64,000 nt of DNA, taken from contig NZ_CP117029.1 of assembly GCF_028551255.1 (NCBI RefSeq), forward strand, positions 248,001 through 312,000, written 5' to 3'. The notes below the pieces were generated by a model that saw nothing but the letters and a program-made list of their open reading frames with translations, was not told where the DNA came from and made no database searches. Of this stretch, positions 20,195 to 32,200 are shown piece after piece. The number at the start of each line of letters is the position of its first letter. Within the stretch, counting starts at the first letter, position 1. The translations under genes were made by a program, and so were the position numbers. The stretch is from Vibrio tubiashii (lineage in GTDB: Bacteria > Pseudomonadota > Gammaproteobacteria > Enterobacterales > Vibrionaceae).

Positions 20195-22156
20195 TTACTT
20201 CTGTAGATCGATTTGGTACACACCAAAGCCAACATCATCCGTCGCGACACGTTTCATTGGGTACTGCCCTTTCGCTTCAATGAATTTCGCTGCTTTTTCA
20301 CTTGGTGATGTTTCAAAGCGAATATCAAGTTTGTTGTCAGACTTGATTGGAGCAAATGACCAGTTATTGTCAGCGCTTGGCGTTACTTCGCCTTTCTCTT
20401 GGCTTACACGAGTGATGTAGGCTGCGATAACTGAACGGTTTTCATCTGGTGAATCAAATGCGACAAACTCTGCGCCTGTTCCTGGGAACTTGTTGCTGTA
20501 TGCACGGTAGTTGTTGGTTGCGATGATGAAGTCTTGCTTCATATCGATTGGCTTACCTTGGTAAGTTAGGCCAACAATACGCTCGGCACCTTGGTTAACG
20601 ACTTTACAGTTACCATCGTATTTCGCTGGTTGAGTGACGTCGATTTGGTAGTTTACACCGTCGATAACATCGAAGTTGTAAGTACGGAAGCCGTCCCAGT
20701 CTATAAGTTGCTGTGGTGCAGTGCTGTTGACGTCGATTTGCTTAAACTGTCCAGCAGTACACTCTAGCCACTCTTTGACTTCTTTACCGGTGACCTTCAT
20801 CGCTACTAGCGTGTTCGGGTACAGGTATAGGTCTGCTGCGTTACGGAAGGTTAGCTGACCAGATTCAACTTCAGTGAAGTTTGCAGGATCATTCTTACGG
20901 CCACCCGCTTTAAATGGTGCTGCTGCAGAAAGTACTGGAATATCAGAGAGATCTGGGTCGCCTTGGATAAAGCGCTCAACATAATCTTTTTGCGCTAGGT
21001 TGACGATTTGAACCGTTGGATCATCTTGAACGAGAGCTAAGAAGCTGTACATGACGTCATTCGCTTTACCAATCGGTTGGTTAACGAAATCGCGAGTACC
21101 TTTGTGGTCAGCTTCAAGCGCTTTGACCATCTCTATATCTGCTTCAGCCAGTGACTTCTTGTTTACTTTATCGAAGATTGGGCGCGCTTCTGATTGGCCA
21201 TTAACCACAACCCATTTGCCATCTTTCTCTTTAAGTTCTAGATCGATTACACCAACATGGCTACCCCAGCGGCCTGGCATGACTGAGGCTACGCCATTGA
21301 TAGTGCCTTTTTGGTTATCAACACCTTGAATATTGTCGAAGCCTTTACCCGGGAATACCGCGTGCGAGTGACCAAATGCAATTGCGTCAATGCCTTCAAC
21401 TTCAGCTAAGTAGTATGTAGAGTTTTCAGCGCCATGTTTGTATGGGTCTGCTGCTACACCTGAGTGAGGAATCGCAACGATAACGTCGGCACCCTCTTTT
21501 TTCATCTGTGGAACAAGCTCTTCTGCTGTTTCCTTGATGTCTTTAGCGAACACCTTACCTTCTAGGTTCTTCTTATCCCAAACCATGATCTGTGGTGGAA
21601 CAAATCCGATGTAACCTACTTTGATTTCATGCTCAACACCGTCAACGTCTTTGAATTTGTGAGACTTAATGATGTATGGCTTAAAGTAGTGCTCACCGGT
21701 TTTTTGATCAAATACGTTAGCGCTGATGTAAGGGAAGTCTGCATCGTTGATGGTTTCAGCTAGGAACTCAAGGCCGTAGTTGAATTCATGGTTACCAATG
21801 TTGCCCACATCGTAGTCTAGTTGATTCATCGCTTTGTACACTGGGTGTACTTCACCAACTTTGATGCCTTTAGCTGCCATGTAGTCACCCATAGGGCTAC
21901 CTTGGATTAAGTCACCGTTATCAACCAAGACACTGTTCTCAACTTCAGCGCGAGCCTGTTTTACTAAAGTAGCAGCACGAGTCAGACCAATCTTTTGCGA
22001 TGGCTTATCTTTGTAGTAGTCATAATCCATGACGTTAGTGTGAATATCAGTTGTTTCGACAATACGAAGTTTGATCGTATCTGCCATTGCTGGGCCTGCC
22101 ATGGTTAACATGCCACCCAGTACAGCAAGAGATAGGGGTTTCACTGCTACTTTCAT
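20195..22156 (-). CDS. cpdB: 2',3'-cyclic-nucleotide 2'-phosphodiesterase / 3'-nucleotidase, periplasmic
   Basis: A 653-residue periplasmic bifunctional enzyme that lets cells use cyclic nucleotides and 3'-AMP. The signal peptide is [25 protein letters not shown]. The metallophosphatase domain follows with [36 protein letters not shown] and [11 protein letters not shown], the metal ligands of the 5'-nucleotidase family. A C-terminal substrate-specificity domain is present ([21 protein letters not shown]). Length equals E. coli CpdB (about 647). It has its own terminator and is divergent to the cobA operon. Confidence 0.95.
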   Translation of the reverse strand: MKVAVKPLSLAVLGGMLTMAGPAMADTIKLRIVETTDIHTNVMDYDYYKDKPSQKIGLTRAATLVKQARAEVENSVLVDNGDLIQGSPMGDYMAAKGIKVGEVHPVYKAMNQLDYDVGNIGNHEFNYGLEFLAETINDADFPYISANVFDQKTGEHYFKPYIIKSHKFKDVDGVEHEIKVGYIGFVPPQIMVWDKKNLEGKVFAKDIKETAEELVPQMKKEGADVIVAIPHSGVAADPYKHGAENSTYYLAEVEGIDAIAFGHSHAVFPGKGFDNIQGVDNQKGTINGVASVMPGRWGSHVGVIDLELKEKDGKWVVVNGQSEARPIFDKVNKKSLAEADIEMVKALEADHKGTRDFVNQPIGKANDVMYSFLALVQDDPTVQIVNLAQKDYVERFIQGDPDLSDIPVLSAAAPFKAGGRKNDPANFTEVESGQLTFRNAADLYLYPNTLVAMKVTGKEVKEWLECTAGQFKQIDVNSTAPQQLIDWDGFRTYNFDVIDGVNYQIDVTQPAKYDGNCKVVNQGAERIVGLTYQGKPIDMKQDFIIATNNYRAYSNKFPGTGAEFVAFDSPDENRSVIAAYITRVSQEKGEVTPSADNNWSFAPIKSDNKLDIRFETSPSEKAAKFIEAKGQYPMKRVATDDVGFGVYQIDLQK

Positions 22157-22419
22157 TTTTTGATGCTCCGATAGCGTTTAGTAAGACGCTGCATAATGTA
22201 ACAAAATGAAATGAAACAATGATTTCATTGAAAGACAAAGTGTGATGTTGAGCAATTACTTTATAGCGTTCTGCTGAGAATATCTCAAAACCGAACAAAG
22301 CTTGAACAATCTTAAAATATTCGCTTATCAGAAATTGATATAAAAAATGAAATTTTAGAATTTCAGGTAATATAACTAGAGCGCCATAATGCCTTCATAG
22401 ATTAGGTAAGGGTGACATT

Positions 22420-23289
22420 ATGGCGAGCAAGGATAAGATTTCTCAATTTCCTCTGAGCAATCAGCACGCACAGCGTAGCAAGCAAGCAGATCTCAATACA
22501 GTGGGTCACAGTCTGCTCGGTAAAGGTGAAGTTGCACTCGTTGGCGCAGGACCGGGTGATGTAGAACTTCTGACCTTGAAAGCGCTGCGTTTCCTCCAGC
22601 AAGCTGATGTCGTGCTTTATGACTACCTAGTATCGGATGACATTATCTCTTTGGTGCCAAGCGATACCATCTTAGTGTGTGTCGGTAAACGCGCCGGTCA
22701 CCACAGTGTACCTCAAGAAAAAACCAATCAACTACTACTAGACTTCGCGCTGCAAGGCCATCGCGTGGTACGCATAAAAGGTGGCGATCCGTTTATCTTT
22801 GGTCGTGGTGGAGAAGAGCTAGAAATCCTTGCGGATGCAGGCGTCTCTTTCCACGTCGTGCCAGGCATCACTGCCGCAGCTGGCGCAACCGCTTATGCGG
22901 GCATTCCCCTCACACACCGCGACTATGCTCAGTCGGCAATGTTTATCACCGGTCATTTAAAAGCAGAAAGTGATCAGATGGATTGGTCGACGTTAGCGCG
23001 CGGAAATCAGACTCTAGTGATCTACATGGGTTTGATGAAGTCGGAATACATCCAAAGCCAACTGATTGAACATGGTCGTCAGCCAGAAACACCCATCGCG
23101 ATTATTGAGCGCGGTACGCACAGTAAACAGAAAGTATTTAAAGGTCAGCTCAATGAGCTTGCTGATCTCGCAAAAGACGCTCAGTCACCTTCACTTATCG
23201 TTGTTGGTGAAGTAGTGGCATTGTCCGAAAAGCTTGCATGGTTTGAACCCCAAGCAGAACAAGTCACCGCCCAGCGTCAGTCAGCCTAA
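22420..23289 (+). CDS. cobA: uroporphyrinogen-III C-methyltransferase
   Basis: A 289-residue SAM-dependent enzyme that makes precorrin-2, the precursor of siroheme, the cofactor of sulfite reductase (CysI, encoded at 55399). Motifs are [46 protein letters not shown] and [20 protein letters not shown], the standard CobA/CysG-A set. It lacks the CysG-B oxidase part, so it is the stand-alone form. The 40-residue N-terminal extension before the domain is poorly conserved in my reading. It heads the cysD-cysN-SLC13-cysC cluster. Confidence 0.95.
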   Translation: MASKDKISQFPLSNQHAQRSKQADLNTVGHSLLGKGEVALVGAGPGDVELLTLKALRFLQQADVVLYDYLVSDDIISLVPSDTILVCVGKRAGHHSVPQEKTNQLLLDFALQGHRVVRIKGGDPFIFGRGGEELEILADAGVSFHVVPGITAAAGATAYAGIPLTHRDYAQSAMFITGHLKAESDQMDWSTLARGNQTLVIYMGLMKSEYIQSQLIEHGRQPETPIAIIERGTHSKQKVFKGQLNELADLAKDAQSPSLIVVGEVVALSEKLAWFEPQAEQVTAQRQSA

Positions 23290-23345
23290 CGCCATTTTAA
23301 CTAGATTAGCCATCGGCTCTATGAGCCATAAAGGAAGCAATTAAC

Positions 23346-24254
23346 ATGGATCAAGAACGTTTAACCCATCTTAAGCAGCTTGAAGCGGAGAGTATTCACA
23401 TCATTCGTGAAGTTGCCGCTGAGTTCGATAACCCAGTGATGATGTATTCAATTGGTAAAGACTCATCGGTCATGCTGCATCTGGCACGTAAAGCTTTTTA
23501 CCCAGGTAAAATTCCTTTCCCGCTACTTCATGTCGATACCGACTGGAAGTTTAAGGAAATGATTAAGTTCCGTGACCGTACTGCTGAGAAATACGGCTTT
23601 GAGCTTTTGGTTCACAAGAACCCAGAAGGTCTTGCGATGGGATGTAGCCCATTCACACATGGCTCATCTAAGCATACTGACATCATGAAGACTCAAGGTC
23701 TTAAACAAGCTTTGAACAAGTATGGCTTCGATGCAGCTTTTGGTGGCGCGCGTCGTGATGAAGAGAAATCTCGTGCGAAAGAGCGTGTTTACTCTTTCCG
23801 TGACAAGAACCATACGTGGGACCCAAAGAATCAGCGTCCTGAGTTATGGCGTACTTACAACGGCCAAATCAATAAAGGTGAGAGTATTCGTGTCTTCCCA
23901 CTTTCAAACTGGACTGAGCTAGATATCTGGCAATACATCTATCTAGAGAACATCGAGATTGTGCCACTTTACCTAGCCGATAAGCGACCAGTTGTTGAGC
24001 GTGATGGCATGCTAATCATGGTGGACGATGACCGTATGGAGCTTCAGCCAGGTGAAAAAATCGAAGAGAAAAGCGTTCGCTTCAGAACACTCGGTTGTTA
24101 CCCACTGACTGGCGCGATTGAGTCTGAAGCCAATACGCTCACAGGCATTATTGAAGAGATGTTGGTGGCGACATCCAGTGAACGACAAGGCAGAGCGATC
24201 GACCACGATCAGTCTGGATCGATGGAACTTAAGAAACGCCAAGGTTACTTCTAA
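23346..24254 (+). CDS. cysD: sulfate adenylyltransferase, small subunit
   Basis: CysD is the ATP-pyrophosphatase subunit of ATP sulfurylase, forming adenosine 5'-phosphosulfate with CysN. It has 302 residues. The PP-loop [15 protein letters not shown], the [13 protein letters not shown] motif and the C-terminal [16 protein letters not shown] and [10 protein letters not shown] are typical. AAGGAAGC precedes the ATG, 56 bases after cobA. cysN follows 18 bases later. Confidence 0.97.
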   Translation: MDQERLTHLKQLEAESIHIIREVAAEFDNPVMMYSIGKDSSVMLHLARKAFYPGKIPFPLLHVDTDWKFKEMIKFRDRTAEKYGFELLVHKNPEGLAMGCSPFTHGSSKHTDIMKTQGLKQALNKYGFDAAFGGARRDEEKSRAKERVYSFRDKNHTWDPKNQRPELWRTYNGQINKGESIRVFPLSNWTELDIWQYIYLENIEIVPLYLADKRPVVERDGMLIMVDDDRMELQPGEKIEEKSVRFRTLGCYPLTGAIESEANTLTGIIEEMLVATSSERQGRAIDHDQSGSMELKKRQGYF

Positions 24255-24272
24255 GGATTGAGGATAAACAAG

Positions 24273-25700
24273 ATGAATAGCGCAGTTGAAGCTCAGCTTG
24301 AAGAGCTTGGTATTGAAGGATACCTAAAACAACACCAATACAAATCACTACTTAGATTCCTCACTTGTGGTTCAGTAGATGATGGTAAAAGTACCTTGAT
24401 CGGTCGCTTACTGCATGACTCTAAGCAAATTTATGAAGATCAATTAGCAGCCGTTCATAACGACAGCCAACGCGTTGGTACCACTGGAGAGCGTCCAGAC
24501 CTTGCTTTGCTTGTCGATGGACTTCAGGCAGAGCGAGAGCAAGGGATCACTATCGATGTAGCTTACCGTTACTTCTCAACACAGAAACGTAAGTTCATCA
24601 TTGCGGATACTCCGGGGCATGAGCAGTACACGCGTAATATGGCGACAGGGGCATCGACCTGTGATCTCGCAGTGATCTTGATTGATGCACGTAAAGGCGT
24701 ACTGGATCAAACTCGCCGTCACTCATTTATCTCAAACCTACTTGGTCTTAAGCACTTTGTGGTTGCGGTAAACAAAATGGATCTTGTTGACTATTCGCAG
24801 CAGCGTTTTGAAGAGATTCGCGATGAGTATCTTGAGTTCTCCAAAAACCTGCAAGGCGAAACCGATATTCAAATCATCCCGCTTTCTGCACTTGAGGGTG
24901 ATAACGTTGTTGAGCCTAGCCCGAAAATGGCTTGGTTCGAAGGTTCGCCGTTGCTAGAGATTCTAGAAAACGTGGATGTTGACCAAGACAAAGAGATTGG
25001 TGAGTTCCGTTTCCCTGTCCAATACGTTAACCGTCCGAATCTAGATTTCCGTGGCTTTGCTGGCACGATTGCTTCCGGTAGCGTCAAAGTGGGTGATGAA
25101 GTTAAGGCATTGCCTTCAGGTAAAACGTCGAAAGTTGCACGTATCGTTACTTTTGACGGTGACCTTGAACAAGCTCAGGCAGGACTAGCCGTCACGTTAA
25201 CGCTTGAAGATGAGATTGATATCAGCCGTGGTGATTTGATTGTGCTAGAGAATGCGCAAGTTGAGTCGAGTAACCACTTGCTTGCTGATGTCGTGTGGAT
25301 GACAGAGCAACCACTTCAGCCAGGCCGCGATTATGACGTGAAGATTGCTGGTAAGAAAACGGTCGGTCATGTCGAGGCGATTCGCCACCAATATGACATC
25401 AACAATCTATCAACGCACAGCGCAGTTGAGCTACCTCTTAATGGTATCGGCTTGTGTGAGTGGACGTTAACAGAGTCTGTAGCGCTTGATGACTATCTTG
25501 CTAGCCAAGACACTGGTGGTTTCATCATCATCGATCGCCTAACCAATGTAACAGTTGGTGCTGGTCTTGTGCGCGAAAGCCTATCAAGTGTTGAACTGAA
25601 AACCTCTGATATCTCTGCATTTGAACTAGAACTAAATGCTTTAGTTCGCAAGCACTTCCCACACTGGGAAGCAAAAGATATTAGTCAGCTACTTAAATAG
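24273..25700 (+). CDS. cysN: sulfate adenylyltransferase, large GTPase subunit
   Basis: CysN is the GTPase subunit that drives ATP sulfurylase. The EF-Tu-like G domain shows [15 protein letters not shown] (G1), [17 protein letters not shown] (G3) and VNKMDLVDY (G4), followed by two beta-barrel domains. It has 475 residues, as in E. coli. The ATG at 24273 is used because GAGGAT lies upstream and the protein then begins MNSAVEAQ; a TTG at 24258 would add five residues. Confidence 0.97.
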   Translation: MNSAVEAQLEELGIEGYLKQHQYKSLLRFLTCGSVDDGKSTLIGRLLHDSKQIYEDQLAAVHNDSQRVGTTGERPDLALLVDGLQAEREQGITIDVAYRYFSTQKRKFIIADTPGHEQYTRNMATGASTCDLAVILIDARKGVLDQTRRHSFISNLLGLKHFVVAVNKMDLVDYSQQRFEEIRDEYLEFSKNLQGETDIQIIPLSALEGDNVVEPSPKMAWFEGSPLLEILENVDVDQDKEIGEFRFPVQYVNRPNLDFRGFAGTIASGSVKVGDEVKALPSGKTSKVARIVTFDGDLEQAQAGLAVTLTLEDEIDISRGDLIVLENAQVESSNHLLADVVWMTEQPLQPGRDYDVKIAGKKTVGHVEAIRHQYDINNLSTHSAVELPLNGIGLCEWTLTESVALDDYLASQDTGGFIIIDRLTNVTVGAGLVRESLSSVELKTSDISAFELELNALVRKHFPHWEAKDISQLLK

Positions 25701-25725
25701 CTGATTGCTAGAGTAGGGAAGCGTT

Positions 25726-27450
25726 ATGTGGCAGCAAGGATTTGTGTTGGCAATTTTACTCGGCATCGTAGCATACTTGGTAACAACACGAATTAAACCT
25801 AGTTATATCTTCGCTGGAGCAGCTTTTATTGCTTTCCTTGGTGGCATGATAGAGCTAGGTGAAGTGGCTACCAATTTCACCAACTCTTCGCTACTCACTT
25901 TAGTGCTGCTGATCTTAGCATCAGCAGCACTAGAAAAGACTCGCCTGATTAGTTGGGTAAGCCGCTCACTTTCAACCGGCAGGTTGGGTACTGTTGTTGC
26001 CAAACTGGGTGTCTCAACAGCGCTACTTTCATCTTTTACCAATAATACTGCGGTCGTGGTCTCTTTGATTGGCGCCATTAAACGTAACCAGCAGCATGCA
26101 CCGTCAAAGCTATTGATCCCGCTTTCTTACGCCGCGATCTTAGGTGGCACACTGACCTTGATCGGTACGTCGACCAACTTGATCATTAACAGCTTTGTTG
26201 AAGATGCCGGACTACCTAGTCTTGGTTTCTTTGCTCCAACTATGATCGGCTTGTCTGTCTTGCTTGGTGGTATGTTGATCTTGATCCCGCTCAGTTACCT
26301 GTTGCCCAATTATGAAGATCATAGCCAAGATGAGTTGCCCTATTTTCTTGAAGCGAGAGTCGAGCCAGGTTCGCCATTGGTCGGTCGTAGCATTAGCGAG
26401 AACAACCTACGCGCACTGCGTAAATTGTTCTTAGCCGAAGTGGTACGAGATGGTGAAACCATGCCTTCTGTTGAACCGGACTTTGTGCTTCAAGCTCGTG
26501 ACCGATTGCTGTTTTGTGGTGATATTGAAAGTGTCGCAACGCTGCAAGAAATTCAGGGGCTGACCTTATTTGGCCAGCATCACCTCAACGGCCAAGGCTT
26601 TGTCGAAGTAGTGGTGAGCTCTTCAGCAAGCTTTTGTAATAAAACGCTTAAATCGAGCCACTTCCGCGATCGCTTTGATGCGGTTGTTGTTGCCATACGC
26701 CGCGGGCATGAGCGCTTACAGGGCGGGTTAGGGAATATTACACTCAATGCGGGTGATACCTTAGTCCTTGTTCCGGGTAAACGCTTTGAGCAAGAACGTC
26801 GTGCGCATCGCAAAGAGTTTGTCCTAGTGAATGACTTAGATTCGAGTGCGCGTTTGGATGCCAATAAGTCGGCCATGGTGTTAGTCGGTTTTGCTAGTGT
26901 CATTGCCCTTGCGCTGCTTGAGATCGTGCCGCTGATTAAGGGGTTATCCGTTTTTCTCTTGGCTGCACTGTTTTTTGGTGTGGTTCAGCTCGGTGAGCTT
27001 CGCAGACGTTTTCCCGTTGATATCGTAGTGATTGTTGGCTCGGCGCTCTCTATTGCTCAACTGATGCTGTCGACAGGTTTGTCTGTTAGCTTAGGCCAGA
27101 TGTTTATTGAAGGCTTCAATGGTTGGGGTGTGTTTGGTGCCTTGGTTGCCACTTACTTACTAACCCTGATTTTAACTGAGCTTGTAACCAATAATGCAGC
27201 GGCGGCGTTGTCGTTTCCTATCGGCTACAGCATGGCGATTGGCTACGGTGTCGACCCAATGCCATTCATTATGGCAGTGCTTTTTGGCGCTAGCGCGAGC
27301 TTTATTTCTCCCTACGGTTATCAGACCAATCTCTTGGTTTACAGCGTAGGCAATTACAAATTAACAGATTACGTTCGAGTGGGAATTCCTCTTTCTATTG
27401 TTTACTCCGTATTGGTGTTAACGCTAATTCCACTCTTCTTTCCGTTTTAA
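25726..27450 (+). CDS. SLC13-family permease, probable sulfate transporter
   Basis: A 574-residue inner-membrane protein. Two blocks of hydrophobic helices (about 1-190 and 385-574) flank two TrkA-C (RCK_C) domains (about 205-380, e.g. EARVEPGSPLVGRSISE). The Na/dicarboxylate-sulfate signatures NNTAVV (about residue 107) and TLIGTSTNLI, and near the end ELVTNNAAAALSFPIG, are present. Its location between cysN and cysC, with 25- and 12-base gaps, argues for sulfate uptake or efflux feeding the pathway; the substrate is inferred from context only. Confidence 0.85.
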   Translation: MWQQGFVLAILLGIVAYLVTTRIKPSYIFAGAAFIAFLGGMIELGEVATNFTNSSLLTLVLLILASAALEKTRLISWVSRSLSTGRLGTVVAKLGVSTALLSSFTNNTAVVVSLIGAIKRNQQHAPSKLLIPLSYAAILGGTLTLIGTSTNLIINSFVEDAGLPSLGFFAPTMIGLSVLLGGMLILIPLSYLLPNYEDHSQDELPYFLEARVEPGSPLVGRSISENNLRALRKLFLAEVVRDGETMPSVEPDFVLQARDRLLFCGDIESVATLQEIQGLTLFGQHHLNGQGFVEVVVSSSASFCNKTLKSSHFRDRFDAVVVAIRRGHERLQGGLGNITLNAGDTLVLVPGKRFEQERRAHRKEFVLVNDLDSSARLDANKSAMVLVGFASVIALALLEIVPLIKGLSVFLLAALFFGVVQLGELRRRFPVDIVVIVGSALSIAQLMLSTGLSVSLGQMFIEGFNGWGVFGALVATYLLTLILTELVTNNAAAALSFPIGYSMAIGYGVDPMPFIMAVLFGASASFISPYGYQTNLLVYSVGNYKLTDYVRVGIPLSIVYSVLVLTLIPLFFPF

Positions 27451-27462
27451 AAGGACTGAATT

Positions 27463-28080
27463 ATGACTACGGAAACGCCAACTAAAGATGAAAATGTCGT
27501 ATGGCATCAACACTCTATTGATAAGGCATTTCGCTCTCAGTTAAAGAAGCAAAAGCCAGTAGTGTTATGGTTTACCGGTCTTTCTGGTGCAGGTAAATCT
27601 ACCGTGGCGGGAGCGTTAGAGACGCGTCTTGCACAAGCAGGTTTTCATACTTACCTGCTAGATGGAGACAATGTACGTCACGGCCTATGTAGTGATTTGG
27701 GCTTTTCAGAGCAAGATCGTCGCGAGAACATTCGACGCATTGGTGAATTAGCTAAGTTGATGGCAGATGCTGGCTTAATTGTTTTATCAGCGTTTATTTC
27801 ACCACATCGCGCGGAAAGACAGTTGGTCAGAGAGATGCTACCTGAGGGAGAGTTCCTTGAAGTCTTCGTCAACACCTCGCTCGAAGTTTGCGAGCAGCGT
27901 GACCCTAAAGGTTTGTACAAGAAAGCGCGAGCAGGGGAAATTGCAAACTTCACCGGTATTGATTCTGAATATGAAGCACCATTGCAGCCAGAAATCGATC
28001 TACTGGCTGGTGAGAAGTCGATAGAAGATCTGGTAGAAGATTGTTTACAAGCTCTCAAGGAAAGACAAGTTATCGCATAA
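27463..28080 (+). CDS. cysC: adenylylsulfate kinase
   Basis: CysC phosphorylates adenosine 5'-phosphosulfate to PAPS, the substrate of CysH. It has 205 residues. The Walker [19 protein letters not shown], the [19 protein letters not shown] substrate motif and [14 protein letters not shown], then [15 protein letters not shown] and GIDSEYEAP, are family hallmarks. It closes the cluster; a terminator starts 4 bases after the stop. Confidence 0.97.
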   Translation: MTTETPTKDENVVWHQHSIDKAFRSQLKKQKPVVLWFTGLSGAGKSTVAGALETRLAQAGFHTYLLDGDNVRHGLCSDLGFSEQDRRENIRRIGELAKLMADAGLIVLSAFISPHRAERQLVREMLPEGEFLEVFVNTSLEVCEQRDPKGLYKKARAGEIANFTGIDSEYEAPLQPEIDLLAGEKSIEDLVEDCLQALKERQVIA

Positions 28081-28084
28081 AACA

Positions 28085-28113
28085 AAAAACGCTTCCCTAG
28101 AGAAGCGTTTTTT
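28085..28113. terminator. bidirectional terminator after cysC / cheX
   Basis: AAAAAACGCTTC pairs with GAAGCGTTTTTT across a CCTAGA loop, giving T-runs on both strands. It lies between convergent cysC and cheX and can serve both. Confidence 0.93.
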
Positions 28114-28135
28114 ATTGATTCACTTGAGTGATTTA

Positions 28136-28597
28136 CTACTCGAAACAGATCTCAATAAAGGCGTTACCCCATTGAGATGTGAAAGGCATAATGATGATAG
28201 AGCCTTCACACTTGTGACGAATAGTATGGCCTTTACCAGATACAACAACCGGTGTAGCCATATCAAAATCAAAGCCACTTTCTGCAAGAATACGTTTTGC
28301 ACCACCAGTAACCATATTGGTGATTTCACCCACCATGTCCGTTACTTCATCGTTAAGACCGTTCGGGCGCTCGCCGAGCATATTTTGCATAATTTCTAAT
28401 GCAAGACTCTCATCAAACGTAATAGACATAGAGCCACGGCTTTGTGGGCCAACCATCCCTATTAAACCTGAAACATCCCCACGCGCGATTTCATCTTTTT
28501 TCACACGAGGTTTCTGTGGCTTCAATTCCAGCGAAGCCATCGTTTTTAATACGTTCATCAATGAAGCTAAAAACGGGTTTACAAATTCAGCGCGCAT
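28136..28597 (-). CDS. cheX: CheX-like chemotaxis phosphatase
   Basis: A 153-residue protein of the CheC/CheX/FliY phosphatase family. Family features are FVNPFLASLMNVLKTMAS at the N-terminus, then GLIGMVGPQSRGSMSI, and the phosphatase-type helix LNDEVTDMVGEITNMVTGGAKR, with the E-x2-N arrangement (EITN). In vibrios CheX dephosphorylates receiver domains outside the main chemotaxis operon. No chemotaxis genes adjoin it here. Confidence 0.88.
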   Translation of the reverse strand: MRAEFVNPFLASLMNVLKTMASLELKPQKPRVKKDEIARGDVSGLIGMVGPQSRGSMSITFDESLALEIMQNMLGERPNGLNDEVTDMVGEITNMVTGGAKRILAESGFDFDMATPVVVSGKGHTIRHKCEGSIIIMPFTSQWGNAFIEICFE

Positions 28598-28614
28598 AAT
28601 CTTCTTCTATATCT

Positions 28615-29079
28615 TTAATTCGTACTGTCAGATGAGCATGACTGACAAATACCGTGTGACTCAATTACGTGATTATTGATGGCAAAGCCATTTGCTTTTG
28701 CATTGTTAGCTAGCAAGGCTACCAAACTATCATCTTGAAATTCAATAACACTCCCACATTTATCGCAAATCAGTAGATGCGAAAAATGATTGTGGGCGTT
28801 ACACGAAACACATTGAATGTAGCTATTGGTTGATTCAACTCGATGAATAAAGCCTTGCTCTAGCAAAAAATCCAACGCGCGATAGACGGTCGGTGGTTTT
28901 GCTTGAGGTTCACTTTGTTTCAACTCTTCAAGAAGCTCATAAGCACTAGAGGCTTTTGGGCTAGAGCATATCAGTTCAAATACTCGCTTGCGTTGAGTTG
29001 TGAGTCGTACACCTCGTGCAGAGCATATATCTTCAATTTGCTTCACTAACTGCAGGTCCAAACTTATCACCATTGCCAT
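28615..29079 (-). CDS. zur: zinc uptake regulator Zur (Fur family)
   Basis: A 154-residue Fur-family repressor. The winged-helix part (about 1-85) has GVRLTTQRKRVFELI and KPPTVYRALDFLLEQGFIHRVES. The C-terminal part has the structural cysteine pair LLICDKCGSV and a second pair GICQSCSSD, the pattern of Zur rather than Fur. It would repress zinc uptake genes and zinc-free ribosomal paralogues when zinc is sufficient. It is 17 bases upstream of cheX on the same strand. Confidence 0.9.
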   Translation of the reverse strand: MAMVISLDLQLVKQIEDICSARGVRLTTQRKRVFELICSSPKASSAYELLEELKQSEPQAKPPTVYRALDFLLEQGFIHRVESTNSYIQCVSCNAHNHFSHLLICDKCGSVIEFQDDSLVALLANNAKANGFAINNHVIESHGICQSCSSDSTN

Positions 29080-29261
29080 TGGACATTTTTAATAATATAC
29101 CATTTCTTGCGGTTTATCGTCGCTAAGTAGGTAATATCTTATAGCTTTGTCAGCAAGTTACTTATTCTTAATACGAATATTATCTTACTTAGCTGGAACG
29201 TTATAAGGTACCTTATCTACGTAAAAAACGATACCAATAACAGCGTTTTAGCCATTTCTTA

Positions 29262-32200
29262 TCATTGAGCTGTGTCCAAGATCTGCAAACCACGCTCAAA
29301 ATCAAACTCTTCAACAGCTCTAGACAGCTCGGATAACTGAGCGCTGCTTAAGCCAATCTGTTTACCAGAGACAATGTCATTGATAATGGTGACGGCCTCA
29401 GTATCGCTTTGCTCAATGGCCGAGTAGAGCTTTTCGTATGTCGCTTGGTCATAATTTTGAGCCGAAGTTTGCGCCGTCTTCGTTTCTGGTTGTGCGTTGG
29501 CAAGAGCTTGCTCTATCTGGTCAATTAATTGCTTAAGTTGCTCAATTAACTCTTTACGTAAGGTGCTGTTATCTAGATCTTGTTCCAGTGAAGCACTTAG
29601 CTGGTGGAGTTCACTAGCACCAATGTTTCCAGATACCCCTTTGAGAGAGTGAACATTGCGCTTTCTTACCTCTTTATCTTGATCTGAGAGTGCCAGCAAG
29701 ACTGCATCCGTGTCGCGATATGTTGTGGCAAAACGCTCAAGAAGCTTTTTGTACAAGTTGCCATTACCACTTGAACGAATCAGCCCAGCTTGTGTATCGA
29801 CACCTTCAATCTGAGGAATGTCCAAGCTGTGCTGAGCAGACTGGATAACAAATTGTTGCGGATGTTTTGGCGTAATCCATTTGGCCAGAGTGCTAAACAT
29901 ACTTCCGACATCAATCGGTTTGGCGATAATGTCGTTCATTCCTGCTTCTGTAGCTTTGACCTTATCTCGCTCCATCACGTTAGCAGTCATGGCGATAATG
30001 GGTATCGAATGGTCATTGAGTTTAGTACGAATATATTGGGTCGCTTCATAGCCATCCATAATTGGCATTTGGCAATCCATCAAAATGCCATCGAACTCAT
30101 TGGTCTTGTACAGATCGAGAGCGACCTGACCATTCTCCGCTACGGTGACATGCATTTGTTGACCCTCAAGAAGCTCAATAGCCAACTCTTGGTTGATTTC
30201 ATTATCCTCAACTAATAGCAGTTGCGCGCCAGCCAGTTGCTGAACATTGGCTAGTTGGTTCTGCTCTTCTGCCTCACTGCGACTTAAACGGGCATGGTCA
30301 ACGCCGTAGAGAGAAACAATCGCATCAAATAGGTGAGATGCTGTTATCGGCTTATCGAGAATGCTAGGAACAGTAATGCCTCTTTGTTCAATGATTTCGG
30401 TGAGTTCCTCTCGACCGAAGGCGGTCAACATAAGTGATTTTGGCTGTTGAGATTGAGAAATCTGAGCTTTAACCATCTCAAGTAAATCGATGCCATCTTT
30501 ACCAGGCATTTGCCAGTCGGTAATGAGCAGATCATAAGGTTGTTCATTGCCGAGCGCTTGGTTGAGCTCAGAGAGTGCTTCATCTGCACCGCTTACGCTG
30601 TGGGCGTCAAATCGTAGTGATTCAAGGATATCTTCAACAATGATTCTAGCGCTGGCATTGTCATCGACGACAAGCACTCTCAGCTTTCCTAGCTCGACAG
30701 GAACCGCGATCTCTTCTTGTTTCAGAGCGTGACTGACTTTGGAGGCTACAGTAAAAGTAAAGCATGAGCCTTTACCTGCTTCACTTTCGACACGGATATC
30801 CCCGCCCATTAACTGGCTAAGTTCTTTACTGATGGCTAACCCTAATCCGGTACCACCATATTTCCGTGTGGTTGAGCTGTCAGCTTGAGTGAACTTGCTA
30901 AACAACTTAGCGGTTTGCTCCGCTGTCATGCCTATACCACTGTCTTCAACACTAAATTCTAGTACTAGGTCATCGCCATTACGTTCGGCAACACGAATGG
31001 AGATTTTGATTTCCCCTTTCTCTGTAAACTTGACTGCGTTATTGGCAAGATTAATTAAGATCTGCCCAAGGCGCAGAGGATCTCCGACTAAGGTGGTAGG
31101 TACATCTCGATCAATGTGGATCAGAAGCTCAAGCCCGCGCTCCGAAGCACGTAAACCAACAAGGTTCGAAATATTGTCGAGTACGTTCTCTAAATGGAAG
31201 TCGACGTTTTCAATATCTAGCTTACCCGCTTCAATTTTAGAAAAGTCGAGGATGTCATTGATCAGCCCCAGTAGGGAGTCTGCAGACAGCTTAACTTTAT
31301 GAATGTAGTTACGCTGCGCTTTAGTTAAGTCGGTTTTGAGCGCCAAGTAGCTCATACCTATAATCGCATTCATCGGGGTGCGGATTTCGTGGCTCATATT
31401 CGCTAAGAAATCCGACTTAGCGCTGTTCGCTGAATCGGCGTCATCACGCGCAATCGCGAGCTTTTCGGCAAATCGCTCTAAGGCAGAGTGAGATTTATTG
31501 GCTAGAAAACCTAGGAGTAAAAGTGTAACTAGGAAGATTGCACCACCAATGGCTAGATTACGTGCGATACTGCCAGAATCTTCCACTGTGGCTAGCTGTG
31601 CTTCATAGCTAGGTAAGATTAGATCAATGATAGCTTGATGCTGCTGTTTGAGTGCTTGGATTTGACGGTTTTTCTCACCACGTAAGTTTGTAAGCTGATT
31701 AAACAGAGTTAGGTAATCTTGCGTCGCGTCTTGCAGCGTACTGATTTGGATTTGTTCATCTTCAGTAATAACTTGCTCATAAAGGTTTTCTAACAGCTCA
31801 ATAGCCGCACTAAGGTTGTTCTCAACTTCCGTTTTTAGTTGGAGTTGTCGCTCAATCTGCTGAGTAATGGCGTAGTCTTTGTCACTTTGCTGTGCATTAC
31901 TAATCTCAGTGTGTAATACCAATAAGTTGGTGCTGATAGAAAGCTTATCGCTAATAGAGAGCTGTACACTGGTTACGGCTTGCTGGGCGAGCTTAAGTTT
32001 TTGTTGGAGGTGAGACCGCAGCTCGATTGAGACCCGAGTCAGCTCAGTGACTGATCTTTCTATCTGTGAAGAGATATTCGCTTGCAGAGGTTTAGACAGC
32101 TTTGGCCAACTGCGAAGTTGGACTAAAGCTGAGCTGTAACGGTTTTTTGCGTTCTTGATTAGAATGATAGTCTGTTGGCTTTCGCTATCGGTTGCCTCGC

